Below are positions 42,115 through 51,034 of a stretch of DNA of 52,172 bases, in pieces. Under the pieces are notes generated by a model, which had not been told where the DNA came from, made no database searches, and saw nothing but the letters and a program-made list of their open reading frames with translations. How positions within the stretch are numbered: the first letter of the stretch is position 1; each line of letters opens with the position of its first letter. The position numbers and the translations under genes are program-made. The DNA is from Lachnospiraceae bacterium UBA1759 (lineage in GTDB: Bacteria; Bacillota; Clostridia; Lachnospirales; Lachnospiraceae), in contig DCHF01000025.1 in the NCBI GenBank assembly GCA_002315555.1, positions 1 to 52,172 on the forward strand, given 5' to 3'.

Positions 42115-43401
42115 TCAGGCCTCTAAATAGAGGTCGATGCTGCAGATCTTCACTGCAACGGTAAGAATGGTGACCGCCATCTTCAGGTCATCAAGAGATG
42201 CCGAAGACGGTGCGATACGGATATTGGAATCCTGTGGGTCGTTGTGGTAAGGATAGGTCGCGCCGGCTTCCGTCATAATCACGCCTGCGTCCTTCATCAT
42301 GCCGACGACCTTCTTTGCGCAGCCCGGCAGTGTGGTGAAGGATACAAAGTATCCGCCCTGCGGGTTGGTCCAGGTTGCGATGTCCAGTCCGCCGAGTCTC
42401 TTTTCCAGTATGGAAATGACCATGTCGAACTTCGGTTTTAACAGCACCGCATGCTTTGCCATATGCGCCATAACGCCCTGAGCGTTCTTGAAGAACATCG
42501 CATGACGCAGCTGATTGATCTTATTATGGCCGATGGTCTGGATCTTCATGGAAGACTTTACATCCGCGATGTTGTTAGCGGACGTTGCCAGTGCGGCGAT
42601 GGAGCTTCCGGAGAAGGATATCTTGGAGAAGGAACCGAACTTGTATACAAGGTCCGGATTGCCCGCTCTTCTGCACTCGTCCAGAATTTCCGGAATGACG
42701 GCCGGATGATTCATATCCAGATGATGAACGTTGTACGCGTTATCCCAGAAAATACGGAAGTCTTCCGCTGCCGGCTTCAGATGCGCAAAACGGTCCACGA
42801 CCTCCTTGGAATAAACGCAGCCGGTCGGATTGGAGTACTTCGGAACACACCAAATGCCCTTGATCGCAGCATCCTCGGATACCAGCTTTTCAACGATGTC
42901 CATGTCCGGGCCGTCGTCATTTAACGGAACATTGATCATCTCAATGCCGAAATGCTCGGTGATCGCAAAGTGGCGGTCGTAACCCGGAACCGGGCACAGG
43001 AACTTGACCTTGTCCAGCTTGCACCAGGGGGTGGAGCCCATGACACCGTGTGTCATGCTCTTGCTGATCAGGTCGTACATGATGTTTAAGCTGGAATCGC
43101 AGAAAATGATGACATTATCCGGTCTGGTCTCCATGACATCGGCCATCAGGCGCTTTGCTTCCGGAATACCGTCCAGGCATCCGTAGTTACGGGTGTCGAT
43201 GCCGTTCTCGGTCATATAGTCCGCATCGGAATGCAGAATATCCAGCATGCCCATAGAGAGCTCCAGCTGCTCATGGGACGGCACACCGCGGGAAATATTC
43301 AGTCTGTGGCCCTCTGCTTTAAAACTATCGTAGATCTGCAGCAGTTCCTCTTTTGCCCGGAGCAGTTCCTCCCGGCTCATTTCGCTATACTTCTTGTCCA
43401 T
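42115..43401 (-). CDS. PLP-dependent aminotransferase of the PF12897 type
   Basis: 428 residues. N-terminal EGHRLNISRGVPSHEQL, IDTRNYGCLDGIPEAKRLMA near 68-87, the KYSNPTGCVYS block near 188-198, WDNAYNVHHL near 219-228 and the PLP lysine in KFGSFSKISFSGSS near residue 255 fit the class Ic aspartate aminotransferase-like family (Asp_aminotransf). These proteins are often annotated as alanine-glyoxylate or aspartate aminotransferases; the amino donor is unknown. It could supply the final transamination for amino acid synthesis. Cotranscribed with clpX. Confidence 0.85.
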   Translation of the reverse strand: MDKKYSEMSREELLRAKEELLQIYDSFKAEGHRLNISRGVPSHEQLELSMGMLDILHSDADYMTENGIDTRNYGCLDGIPEAKRLMADVMETRPDNVIIFCDSSLNIMYDLISKSMTHGVMGSTPWCKLDKVKFLCPVPGYDRHFAITEHFGIEMINVPLNDDGPDMDIVEKLVSEDAAIKGIWCVPKYSNPTGCVYSKEVVDRFAHLKPAAEDFRIFWDNAYNVHHLDMNHPAVIPEILDECRRAGNPDLVYKFGSFSKISFSGSSIAALATSANNIADVKSSMKIQTIGHNKINQLRHAMFFKNAQGVMAHMAKHAVLLKPKFDMVISILEKRLGGLDIATWTNPQGGYFVSFTTLPGCAKKVVGMMKDAGVIMTEAGATYPYHNDPQDSNIRIAPSSASLDDLKMAVTILTVAVKICSIDLYLEA

Positions 43402-43501
43402 TTTGCCACTCCTCGTATCATCTATATAATATTTTTCATCATAGAGCCTTCGCGTCTCCTCATTTTTACGCGTTAAACAAGGTCCCTATGCAAACACATT
43501 C

Positions 43502-43534
43502 GGGCGGTCCGCTCCGAAATGGTACGCACCGCCC
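43502..43534 (-). terminator. Weak terminator-like hairpin before the aminotransferase
   Basis: GGGCGGT and ACCGCCC (43502-43508 and 43528-43534) enclose a 19-base loop that has further partial pairing. It lies 7 bases after the stop of the upstream membrane protein but lacks a strong T-run. Confidence 0.5.
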
Positions 43535-43541
43535 TCATGGG

Positions 43542-44015
43542 TCACTCTTTATTCTTTGCCAGCTTGGCCTCGACTTTGTCTCTCATGCGTGCAAACGCAT
43601 TTTTCTTGACCTGCGGTTTCGGAACGGAACCGCCTCTGACAGCCTTGATCTCCGTGATGTAAATGCCGCTGACCATCAGCGTGCAGGTCTTCTTGACCGG
43701 AATGATGTCATAGACTTTGGCATCGGCGATCAGCGTCATGACACGCGGGCCGACCTTGCATTTTACGACCGGAACCTTCATTCTTCTTGCGTATTTGGGA
43801 GTTTCATTAACTACAGCATCCGGCAGGCCGGCTTCCGTAAGTTTCTTTTTCTGCTTGTCGATGATCAGCGCAGATACCTGCTGCTTCATCTGGTCCATCT
43901 GCTTCTGAGCTTCATTCTGCTTCTTCTGCATTCTTCTGCCGAAGAAGTACATGAAAACCATCGCACCGATCAATACAACTAAAATTCCAAGGATCAACCA
44001 TCCCCACCACTGCAT
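43542..44015 (-). CDS. Conserved single-pass membrane protein, unknown function
   Basis: 157 residues. One N-terminal membrane helix (about 4-26), a basic coiled-coil-like segment with many Lys and Gln (27-50), then a soluble domain (VKCKVGPRVMTLIADAKVYDIIPVKKTCTLMVSGIYITEIKAV, about 83-125) and a Lys-rich tail. The layout resembles YajC in outline but the sequence does not match it; I have seen similar proteins only as hypothetical proteins of Lachnospiraceae. It has its own promoter and strong ribosome site (TAAGGAGG), and is followed by a weak terminator. Confidence 0.68.
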   Translation of the reverse strand: MQWWGWLILGILVVLIGAMVFMYFFGRRMQKKQNEAQKQMDQMKQQVSALIIDKQKKKLTEAGLPDAVVNETPKYARRMKVPVVKCKVGPRVMTLIADAKVYDIIPVKKTCTLMVSGIYITEIKAVRGGSVPKPQVKKNAFARMRDKVEAKLAKNKE

Positions 44016-44063
44016 AATTATTCCTCCTTAACCGCTGTCAGTTTCAGACTGCGATATCACTTT

Positions 44064-44092
44064 ATTCTACCATAGTTCATATAGCCGTGCAA
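44064..44092 (-). promoter_or_regulatory. Promoter of the single-pass membrane protein gene
   Basis: On the minus strand TTGCAC (44092-44087), a 17-base spacer and TAGAAT (44069-44064), about 50 bases upstream of the ATG at 44015. Confidence 0.7.
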
Positions 44093-44136
44093 TCGTGAAT
44101 ATCTACGAAAAATCGGCTGTCTTCAGGCATTCCTTT

Positions 44137-44961
44137 TCAGAATTCCTCAATGTTGATTTTTTCGGCTGCCGGAATGTCAAAGCCGAGGACGGCCTGCGCA
44201 AAACGGCCGAAACGCTCCGACGCGTCACTGACATAGAAACGGTAACGGTCCGCATCATCGGAACCGCCCTCTTCGTGAAGGATATCCTTCCACTCGAGCG
44301 TCCGGCGGAGCTCAACGGCGGTCTCGTACGCCGGGTTGACCAGATTCACGTTTTCGCCCATGACCTCGCGCAGCGTGGAACGAAGCAGCGGGTAATGCGT
44401 ACAGCCCATGATGAGCGTGTCCACGCCGGCTTCCTTCAGTTCCGTCATGTAGCGTTCCGTCACAAGGGTCGTGATCTCATCGTGCCATAATCCCTCTTCC
44501 ACCAGCGGGCAGAACAGCGGGCAGGCCTTACTGAACACCTCGGCCTTCGGATTCAGTTTCCGGATGAATTCATCGTATAGACCGCTGTCCACGGTACCCT
44601 CCGTACCGATGACGCCGATCCGGTTATTTTTTGTGGTCGCCGCCGCCACACGTGCGCCCGGCTTTACCACGCCGATGATCGGAACATCGACCTGGTCCTT
44701 GACCGCTTCCAGTGCATACGCGGACGCGGTATTACAGGCCACAACGATCGCCTTGACCTCTTTGGTCTTTAAAAAGTTCAGGATCTGCTCCGTATAATGG
44801 ATGATGGTCGCCTGGGTCTTGGAACCGTACGGAACGCGTGCCATGTCACCGAAATAGACGATCCGCTCATCCGGGATCTGGCGGATGATCTCACGCATGA
44901 CCGTGAGGCCGCCCAGACCGGAGTCAAAAACACCGATGGGTGCATCATTTTTCTTGATCAC
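44137..44961 (-). CDS. murI: Glutamate racemase
   Basis: 274 residues. It makes D-glutamate for peptidoglycan. The two catalytic cysteines are C76 in VACNTASA and C186 in MGCTHYPLL; GVFDSGLGGLTV (residues 10-21) and VPYGSKT (43-49) form the substrate pocket. It starts three bases after the ddl stop, giving an ispE-ddl-murI run for envelope precursors. No terminator is evident after it. Confidence 0.97.
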   Translation of the reverse strand: MIKKNDAPIGVFDSGLGGLTVMREIIRQIPDERIVYFGDMARVPYGSKTQATIIHYTEQILNFLKTKEVKAIVVACNTASAYALEAVKDQVDVPIIGVVKPGARVAAATTKNNRIGVIGTEGTVDSGLYDEFIRKLNPKAEVFSKACPLFCPLVEEGLWHDEITTLVTERYMTELKEAGVDTLIMGCTHYPLLRSTLREVMGENVNLVNPAYETAVELRRTLEWKDILHEEGGSDDADRYRFYVSDASERFGRFAQAVLGFDIPAAEKINIEEF

Positions 44962-44964
44962 AGG

Positions 44965-46026
44965 TCAATGCTCCCTTCTCATGAATGCGGTATCGATCAG
45001 ATCCTGCACCAACTGTTTCTTACTGATCCCCTGCTTTTCCCAGAGCATCGGATACATACTGATGGCCGTAAAGCCCGGCAGTGTGTTGATCTCGTTGAAA
45101 ACAAGCCCTTTCTCGTCAAAGAAGAAATCCACGCGGGAAAGGCTGAAGCCGCCGATGGCATCGAAGATCGCCTTCGCGGCGTTCCGGATCTCCTCCTCCG
45201 CCCCGTCCGGAAGGACCGGCGCGGTATCGGTACGCGACTCGGCATTGTTGTACTTTGCGTCAAAATCATAGAAAGCCGCAGAGGATGCCGCCAGGACTTC
45301 ACCGACGCCGGATACCCGTGTCTCTTCGCCGTTACCGAACGCCGCGCATTCGATCTCACGCCCGGTGATGGTCTCCTCCACCAGGATCTTTCCGTCGTGA
45401 CGAGCGGCTTCAGTCAGTGCCGCCTTCAGTCCCTCACGGTCCTTTGCCTTGCTGACGCCCTTGGATGAACCCGCGCAGGACGGCTTAACGAATACCGGAT
45501 ACGGCAGCTTCGCTTCCACCTTTGCAACGACCGCGTCCATGTTCTTCAGCTCCGTCCGGTGAACTGCAACATAGGCTGCCTGACGGATGCCGATGTTATC
45601 CACGATGACCTTGGTATAGATCTTGTCCATACCGACCGCGGAAGCCAGCACACCGCAGCCCACATACGGGATTTTAGCAAGCTCAAACAGGCCCTGTACC
45701 GTACCGTCCTCACCGTAGAGGCCGTGCAGGACCGGGAAGATCACATCGATGTGCACACCATACGTGCCCTCTTCCGAACGGAAGTACACACATTTCTTCG
45801 TCGCGTCCGGGGACAGGATCGCGGAGATCTTTGAATCGCGCCAGGTACCGTCGGCAATGGCTTCGATCGAATCCGCCTTGACCCAGTGACCTTCCTCCGT
45901 AATACCGATCAGATACAGCACGTAACGCTCCGTATCCACATTTTTAATAATATTCTGTGCAGATAAACACGAAATTTCATGCTCGGAGGACTGTCCTCCG
46001 AAAAGAACTGCAAGATTCTGTTTCAT
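44965..46026 (-). CDS. ddl: D-alanine-D-alanine ligase
   Basis: 353 residues, ATP-grasp enzyme. Seen: LFGGQSSEHEISCLSAQNI at the N terminus, LHGLYGEDGTVQGLFELAKIPYVG near 98-121, KPSCAGSSKGVSKAKDRE near 180-197, and the metal-binding FNEINTLPGFTAISMYP near 313-329. It joins two D-alanines for the peptidoglycan stem. The Y/F selectivity residue cannot be placed with certainty, so D-Ala-D-Ala rather than D-Ala-D-Lac or D-Ser is assumed. It lies between ispE (18 bases) and murI (3 bases). Confidence 0.95.
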   Translation of the reverse strand: MKQNLAVLFGGQSSEHEISCLSAQNIIKNVDTERYVLYLIGITEEGHWVKADSIEAIADGTWRDSKISAILSPDATKKCVYFRSEEGTYGVHIDVIFPVLHGLYGEDGTVQGLFELAKIPYVGCGVLASAVGMDKIYTKVIVDNIGIRQAAYVAVHRTELKNMDAVVAKVEAKLPYPVFVKPSCAGSSKGVSKAKDREGLKAALTEAARHDGKILVEETITGREIECAAFGNGEETRVSGVGEVLAASSAAFYDFDAKYNNAESRTDTAPVLPDGAEEEIRNAAKAIFDAIGGFSLSRVDFFFDEKGLVFNEINTLPGFTAISMYPMLWEKQGISKKQLVQDLIDTAFMRREH

Positions 46027-46044
46027 TCTGTTTAAACTCCTTTA

Positions 46045-46905
46045 TCACATCATGCCGGTAAGAAGAACGGTCTTGCAGATCCCTGCAGACTTTAACGCCG
46101 ATACCGCACGGGCCGCTTTTTCTTCATCGTCGAAGATTGCGAAGACCGTGGGGCCGCTGCCGCTCATAAGCGCCTTCATGGCACCGTTTTCTTCCAGCAT
46201 TTCCTTGATCGTTGAAATGACCGGATGCATCGGGATCGTGACCGTTTCGAGAACATTGGAAAGACGGTCCGTGATACCCTTGAGATCCCTGTTCTCCAGT
46301 GCACGGATCATGCCGTCGATGTCCGGATGCTCCGCAAGCTCCGATGCCCGGAGCGTGGTATAAACGGTCTTGGTGGAAACATCGACCGGGGGCTTTGCAA
46401 TGACCACGTGGCAAGCCGGGCAGGCCGGAAGCCGAGTCAGTTTTTCGCCGATGCCCTCCGCAAGCGCGGTCCCGCGCATCAGGCAATACGGCACATCCGC
46501 GCCGATCTTCACACCGCGCGCCTGAAGCTCCGAAAGCGAAAGCCCCAGTCCGTAAAGCTCGTTCACACCGGAAAGCACTGCCGCGCAATCCGTGGAACCG
46601 CCCGCCAGGCCGGCTGCGATCGGAATGTTCTTCTCAAGCGTCATGAAAAGCCCGCCCGGAAGACCGAATTCCTCAAACAGCATGGCAGCTGCCCGGTACA
46701 TCAGATTGTTTTTATCGACCGGAAGCTCTCCGGCATTCGTTTTTATGACAAAGCCCGTCTCTTCCGTCTTTTCCAGTGTGATCACATCATGAAGGCCGAT
46801 GTTCTGCATGATCATACGTACTTCATGATAACCGTCGGGGCGGCGCCGTAAGACGTCCAGGCCCAGATTGATCTTTGCATATCCGTTCAGTGTGATCCCG
46901 GTCAT
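46045..46905 (-). CDS. ispE: 4-diphosphocytidyl-2-C-methyl-D-erythritol kinase
   Basis: 286 residues, GHMP kinase of the non-mevalonate (MEP) isoprenoid pathway. AYAKINLGLDV-like motif near residues 9-17 (GYAKINLGLDVLRRRPDGYHEV), the phosphate-binding loop PIAAGLAGGSTDCAAVL (about 91-107), and the C-terminal MSGSGPTVFAIF (about 243-254). It shares an ATGA overlap with the cytidylyltransferase fusion upstream. Isoprenoids from this pathway feed undecaprenyl phosphate, in keeping with the ddl and murI neighbours. Confidence 0.95.
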   Translation of the reverse strand: MTGITLNGYAKINLGLDVLRRRPDGYHEVRMIMQNIGLHDVITLEKTEETGFVIKTNAGELPVDKNNLMYRAAAMLFEEFGLPGGLFMTLEKNIPIAAGLAGGSTDCAAVLSGVNELYGLGLSLSELQARGVKIGADVPYCLMRGTALAEGIGEKLTRLPACPACHVVIAKPPVDVSTKTVYTTLRASELAEHPDIDGMIRALENRDLKGITDRLSNVLETVTIPMHPVISTIKEMLEENGAMKALMSGSGPTVFAIFDDEEKAARAVSALKSAGICKTVLLTGMM

Positions 46906-48206
46906 GTCGTTTCTCCCAGAAGATAGAGACCGTCGCCGGATCCGTAGGCTTCCATCACGGATGCGATCGCGCGCGTCACGTCAATGTCGATCTCTTCGTT
47001 TGTATGCTTTCCGTGGACCGCATGCAGAAATGCTACCAGTTCGTAGCGGATGCCTTCGCCCTCCAGCTGGTAGAAATAGCGCTGGTTCGTGGACTGGTCC
47101 TCATAGCGGACTTCAAAGAAATCCGTTTTCCACCAGGGGGCCGGAACATAGACATAGCCCTTGGTGCCGGTGATGACCATCTCGCCTTCAGACTTGACGC
47201 CCTTTCCGACCTTGGCGCTCGCAACGGCGCGTTCGTACACAAAGTCGATCTTGGAGAAGGTATCGTAGGTGCCCGCAGCGCGTCTTGAAATGATGCGGCG
47301 GGAAACCGGTGCGGTGCCGAGGATCTGGAAGATCGGGAGGAGCGCCGTGGGACCCCAGTCGCAGATACTGTTCCAGCGTTCGTTCAGCATGTCCCCGGTC
47401 AGGCCGGAGATGTCCTCCATACTGGTACAGGTCGTATCAACGGATATGACCTCGCCGATCTTACCGCTCTTCAAAAGCAGCAGAAGGCGCGTGTACGCCG
47501 TGGAAAAGGCGGTTTTTAAGGCCTCCATCAAAACCAGACCATTCTCCTCCGCAAGGCGGAAAAGCTCGTCACACTGGCTTTTTTTCATCGTTAACGGCGT
47601 CTCGCACAGGACATGCCTGCCCGCGTTCAACGCTTTCTTGATCTGTTCGTAATGCTCTTCGGGTCTGGAGTAGATATAGACGGCATCGACCTTCTCAAGA
47701 AGGCTCTCAAAACCGCTTCCGTCCGACCGGATCTCCGTCACGTTGAGTCCGTCCACGAACGCCGCTTCCTTCTTCACCTTATCGACATTGGCAGAATTAC
47801 CCACCAGGCCCAGGTTCAGCGCATTCTCCTCGCGGCGAAGGTCGGAACTCGAAATGCCCTCGGTACGGTCCAGATACGTGACCTCGCAATATTCCTTCAG
47901 ATAGTCGAATTTGCCCAGCCAGTCGGAGCCGATGGCAAACACATCCACCCCGTATTTTTTGATATCATCGATCTTCTGACCCTCGTACTCCTCCACGATG
48001 ATCTCATCCGCAAGCCCGGTCTCCCGCACGCCCTGCATGCGCTCGATCAGCGACTGCTTCACATTGATCTTACCGCGGGACTTGTCATAGTCATCGGAGG
48101 TCACGCCCACGATCAGGTAGTCTCCGAGCGCCTTCGCGCGCTCCAGAAGCCGCCTGTGGCCGTAATGAAGAAGATCGTAAGTTCCGTAAGTGATAACCTT
48201 TTTCAT
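46902..48206 (-). CDS. Glycerol-3-phosphate cytidylyltransferase-like / Gfo-Idh-MocA oxidoreductase fusion
   Basis: 434 residues. Residues 1-125 are a TagD-type cytidylyltransferase: GTYDLLHYGHRRLLERAK (8-25) with the HxGH motif, SDWLGKFDYL near 94-103 and RTEGISSSDLR near 114-124. Residues 130-434 resemble a Gfo/Idh/MocA NAD(P)-dependent oxidoreductase (HVLCETPLTMKKSQCDEL near 198-215, then a substrate domain). The catalytic EKP motif reads ETP (E202-T203-P204) and the Rossmann glycines are weak, so this half may be inactive or altered. The start at 48206 is preferred for GAGGAA upstream. It follows a HisC-like aminotransferase and overlaps ispE. A CDP-activated, possibly aminated, polyol is the inferred product. 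Confidence 0.82.
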   Translation of the reverse strand: MKKVITYGTYDLLHYGHRRLLERAKALGDYLIVGVTSDDYDKSRGKINVKQSLIERMQGVRETGLADEIIVEEYEGQKIDDIKKYGVDVFAIGSDWLGKFDYLKEYCEVTYLDRTEGISSSDLRREENALNLGLVGNSANVDKVKKEAAFVDGLNVTEIRSDGSGFESLLEKVDAVYIYSRPEEHYEQIKKALNAGRHVLCETPLTMKKSQCDELFRLAEENGLVLMEALKTAFSTAYTRLLLLLKSGKIGEVISVDTTCTSMEDISGLTGDMLNERWNSICDWGPTALLPIFQILGTAPVSRRIISRRAAGTYDTFSKIDFVYERAVASAKVGKGVKSEGEMVITGTKGYVYVPAPWWKTDFFEVRYEDQSTNQRYFYQLEGEGIRYELVAFLHAVHGKHTNEEIDIDVTRAIASVMEAYGSGDGLYLLGETT

Positions 48207-48214
48207 GGCATTCC

Positions 48215-49273
48215 TCATGCGTCGGCCTGCAGGAACGCATCCGTAAAGATCTTCATGGCCTCCTTGGAGCCCACGGAAACACGGATGTAATCCTTCAGAA
48301 GTCCGCTCTTGTAATCATGGGTCAGGACACGATACTCCTTTTCGAGACGTGCCGCCACTTCATTCGCGTTGTGATGCGGCTTGACAAAGATGAAATTGCC
48401 TTTGCATTCACGCGTTTCATAACCGTTTTTGTTCAATTCCTCCAGCGTCCAGGCCTTGCCCTCGACCTCGATGCGGATCAACTCCTCCACCATCTCCGGA
48501 TGGTCGAGGATACGTTCGCCGAACAACAGGGCGATGGAATTTGTATCAAAGGTCAGGCGGCCGTTCGTCACATAGCGGATGATCTCCGGATTGGAAATGA
48601 TCACACCGAGGCGCACCGCAGCCAGTGAAAACAGCTTGGAGAACGTGCGCAGGACAATAACGTTATCGTCCTTTTCGATCCGTTTCAGGAAAGTGTTCGG
48701 GTAGAAATAATGATACGCCTCGTCGATGATGACAACGGCTTCCTTCTCGCGCGCCTTCGCGACGATGCGGTCCAGATCCTCCTCGGAGTATACGTTTCCG
48801 ACCGGGTTGTTCGGATTGATCAGAACGACCACGCGGGTATTGTCCGTGATGGCATCGACGATCTTCTGAATGTCGATCGTCAGGTCCTCCTCATAAGAGA
48901 CCGGCACATGGACATAGCCGAGGATCTTACAGTTGACCCAGTACATTTCAAAGGACGGGGCTACGGTAACGACCTCCTTGCCATGCTCGCCAAAGGTTTC
49001 CAGGAGGTAACGGATCGCCATATCAGAGCCGTTCGTGGTCATCAGATTCTCCGGCTTCACTCCCAGAAAATCCGCATATTTCTTCATAAAACGGCCCGGC
49101 TCCGGGTATGTTGCCAGGAACTCCGGCGTGATCTCCTTCAGGACTTCAGAGACAAACTCCTGCGGCAGGCCTTCCGGATTCTCGTTCATGTCAAAGCGAT
49201 GGTAATCCGCACGCCCCTGCATCGGGAAGATGCGGAATGTATTCTTAATGTCTTCGTTTACATGATAGTTCAT
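48215..49273 (-). CDS. HisC-like PLP-dependent aminotransferase
   Basis: 352 residues, class II aminotransferase. FDMNENPEGLP near 28-38, TTNGSDMAIRYL near 79-90, LINPNNPVG (151-159), IIDEAYHYF (182-190), and the PLP lysine K213 in RTFSKLFSLAAVRLG. It looks like histidinol-phosphate aminotransferase, but no other his gene is present. Related enzymes act on other phosphorylated amino-alcohols, for example in capsule synthesis. Its neighbour is a cytidylyltransferase fusion 8 bases downstream, so a role in making an amino-alcohol phosphate for CDP activation is possible. Substrate not shown. Confidence 0.85.
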   Translation of the reverse strand: MNYHVNEDIKNTFRIFPMQGRADYHRFDMNENPEGLPQEFVSEVLKEITPEFLATYPEPGRFMKKYADFLGVKPENLMTTNGSDMAIRYLLETFGEHGKEVVTVAPSFEMYWVNCKILGYVHVPVSYEEDLTIDIQKIVDAITDNTRVVVLINPNNPVGNVYSEEDLDRIVAKAREKEAVVIIDEAYHYFYPNTFLKRIEKDDNVIVLRTFSKLFSLAAVRLGVIISNPEIIRYVTNGRLTFDTNSIALLFGERILDHPEMVEELIRIEVEGKAWTLEELNKNGYETRECKGNFIFVKPHHNANEVAARLEKEYRVLTHDYKSGLLKDYIRVSVGSKEAMKIFTDAFLQADA

Positions 49274-49337
49274 AATGGCTTCCTTTGTTCAGCGCAAACG
49301 GCTGATGTATGTTTACCGCGCCTTGCGGCGCTTCTTG

Positions 49338-50678
49338 TTATTTCTTATTTGTTGCCAGCATGATGATGCGAATGATCGCAAACAGCGCAACGATCCCCAT
49401 CAGGCCGAGGATCACAAACGAACCGACGGATACCGGATCGAGCGGGGTCTTTTCCGCCGTCGCTTCCTCCGTTGTCACGGGAACCGCTTCCGTTTCGATC
49501 GATGCTTCTTCGGTCGTCACTTCTTCCGTCGCAGTCTCTGCTGTCGTTTCTTCCGAGGTCTCCGCTGTCGCTTCCTCAGATGCTTCCGCCGTCGTTTCTT
49601 TGACTTCCGTCGTCTCCTCCGGATCGACCGGCGCCGTGTAATGCACATACTTTGCGTAGGTCTCCGGTGAACTGAGATCCATCTGACGGATCATCTCACT
49701 GACGACCTTGGAGAAGCCGGTCAGATGTTCCTGAATTCTTCCGGGGACAATGGCTTCGAGCGTATTCAGATTATCATACTTCGTATGGATGATGCGGCCG
49801 TTCGTATCGCTAAAGGCCTCCAGTACGGAGTTGTAATTGTACGGTTTTTCGGGGTTTCCCTCGGTACCGTCCGCCGTGAGCCAGGCATTGGCCTCAAAGT
49901 AGACGTACGGGATGTTCCGCTGATAGAAATAATACTGGTCGCTCGCGTCGTTCCGGGTCGGGCGCACATAACGGCCGATGCCATCGGGCATCTCGTGAAT
50001 GTCCACGCCGAGCTCCTGCGACAGCGTCATGGCCATGTTGTAGCCCCAGGACTGCTGCAGCACGCCGCCGTCGTCATACTTGCCGCCGTAAACATACATG
50101 TTATCGCCGGAACCGATGCTGTCCAGATTGATATAGCAGAAAATGTTGTCGATGTCTTCCACCTGCTCCAGGTAGAGGTAAGAACCCGCCATACCGCGGT
50201 ATTCCTCGCCGTCCCAGAAGCAGAACTCCAGCGTCAGGTTGGTCTCCGTATCAGCGAAACGCTCTGCAAGCTCGAGTGCCAGCGAGACACCGGTGCCGTT
50301 ATCCTCCACACCATAGGTCTCCGCGCAATCGTAATGCGCGCCGATGACAATGCGCTTCTCGGATTTTCCGGCCTTTTTATAGGTCAGCGAACGGAAACTG
50401 TGATTTTCAATGGCGCCGTCAAAATACCGCACGTTGTAGCCCCACATGGACATCTTTTCATTGATCCAGCGGGCCATGCTGTTGAGCTGCGTCTTATCGC
50501 CGCCGTTCAGTTCATTGTTATTGATACGCCATCCAAAGTTCTCAAAAATGACCTGCAGATCCTGATAAGCTTCCGTGCCGTAGTCCTCGTTATCGGCCTT
50601 TACCGCAGTGGTCCCGCTTCCGAAAAGCACGGACAAAACCAGTGCCAATGTCATAAAGATCAATGTTAAACGTTTCAT
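49338..50678 (-). CDS. Surface-anchored M28 family metallopeptidase
   Basis: 446 residues. Signal peptide 1-28 (MKRLTLIFMTLALVLSVLF..), M28 aminopeptidase-like domain with zinc-site candidates H115 and D117 (GAHYDC), D126 (EDNGTG) and E158/E159 (WDGEEYRG), plus a later DASDQYYF and IIHTKYDN for the remaining ligands. A Thr/Glu stalk (about 355-420, many TTAE and EET repeats) leads to a C-terminal membrane helix (about 423-442) and a basic tail, so the enzyme is displayed outside and anchored at its C terminus. The start at 50678 is set by GGGAGAG and the signal peptide. Probably cleaves peptides for uptake. Confidence 0.87.
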   Translation of the reverse strand: MKRLTLIFMTLALVLSVLFGSGTTAVKADNEDYGTEAYQDLQVIFENFGWRINNNELNGGDKTQLNSMARWINEKMSMWGYNVRYFDGAIENHSFRSLTYKKAGKSEKRIVIGAHYDCAETYGVEDNGTGVSLALELAERFADTETNLTLEFCFWDGEEYRGMAGSYLYLEQVEDIDNIFCYINLDSIGSGDNMYVYGGKYDDGGVLQQSWGYNMAMTLSQELGVDIHEMPDGIGRYVRPTRNDASDQYYFYQRNIPYVYFEANAWLTADGTEGNPEKPYNYNSVLEAFSDTNGRIIHTKYDNLNTLEAIVPGRIQEHLTGFSKVVSEMIRQMDLSSPETYAKYVHYTAPVDPEETTEVKETTAEASEEATAETSEETTAETATEEVTTEEASIETEAVPVTTEEATAEKTPLDPVSVGSFVILGLMGIVALFAIIRIIMLATNKK

Positions 50679-50850
50679 TACTCTCTCCCGACGCCTCCGC
50701 GGTCGATGTTCCGGCCCCAAAAGCACAAATATTATCATAAGGGCATAAACACCCCTTTAATCCCAATATGTATTTTATAACGAATGAGTGGTCAAGTCAA
50801 CTGTGAATAGGATGCGGGAAATGGCGGGCCGTTACTGTTTCACCATGCTG

Positions 50851-50879
50851 TTGACAATGAATAGGGGGTGTGCTACACT
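50851..50879 (+). promoter_or_regulatory. Promoter of the GNAT leader transcript
   Basis: TTGACA (50851-50856), a 17-base spacer and TACACT (50874-50879). It precedes a short ORF, a terminator and the GNAT gene. Confidence 0.78.
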
Positions 50880-50925
50880 GAAGCCGGAAGCAAAACAGCA
50901 TGATCGGAAAGGAGGTATCTGCCAT

Positions 50926-50988
50926 ATGATGAATATGTATAACCGTAAAAAGAATATCGGCTTTGAATACCTCGGATTTGTTTTCTAA
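50926..50988 (+). CDS. Short leader ORF upstream of the GNAT gene
   Basis: 20 codons: begins MMNMYNRKK and ends GFEYLGFVF. It has an excellent ribosome site AAAGGAGG (50908-50915) and lies about 40 bases after the promoter. An intrinsic terminator follows 15 bases past its stop and before the GNAT ORF, the layout of a leader peptide that controls read-through. Its GFEYLG also occurs in the GNAT protein it precedes (about residues 277-282), with 16 of 17 bases alike. Which signal it senses is unknown; four Phe in the second half (three of them in the last eight residues) might matter, or a stall peptide acting on a drug. Confidence 0.6.
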   Translation: MMNMYNRKKNIGFEYLGFVF

Positions 50989-51003
50989 TTTACTGACTAT
51001 GCT

Positions 51004-51034
51004 GCCCGCGGTGTTTCTGCCGCGGGCTTTTTTT
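51004..51034 (+). terminator. Intrinsic terminator between leader ORF and GNAT gene
   Basis: GCCCGCGG-TGTTTCTG-CCGCGGGC (51004-51027), 8 GC pairs, followed by TTTTTTT. Because it is upstream of the GNAT start and no other gene ends there, it looks like an attenuator rather than an ordinary 3' terminator. Confidence 0.85.
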
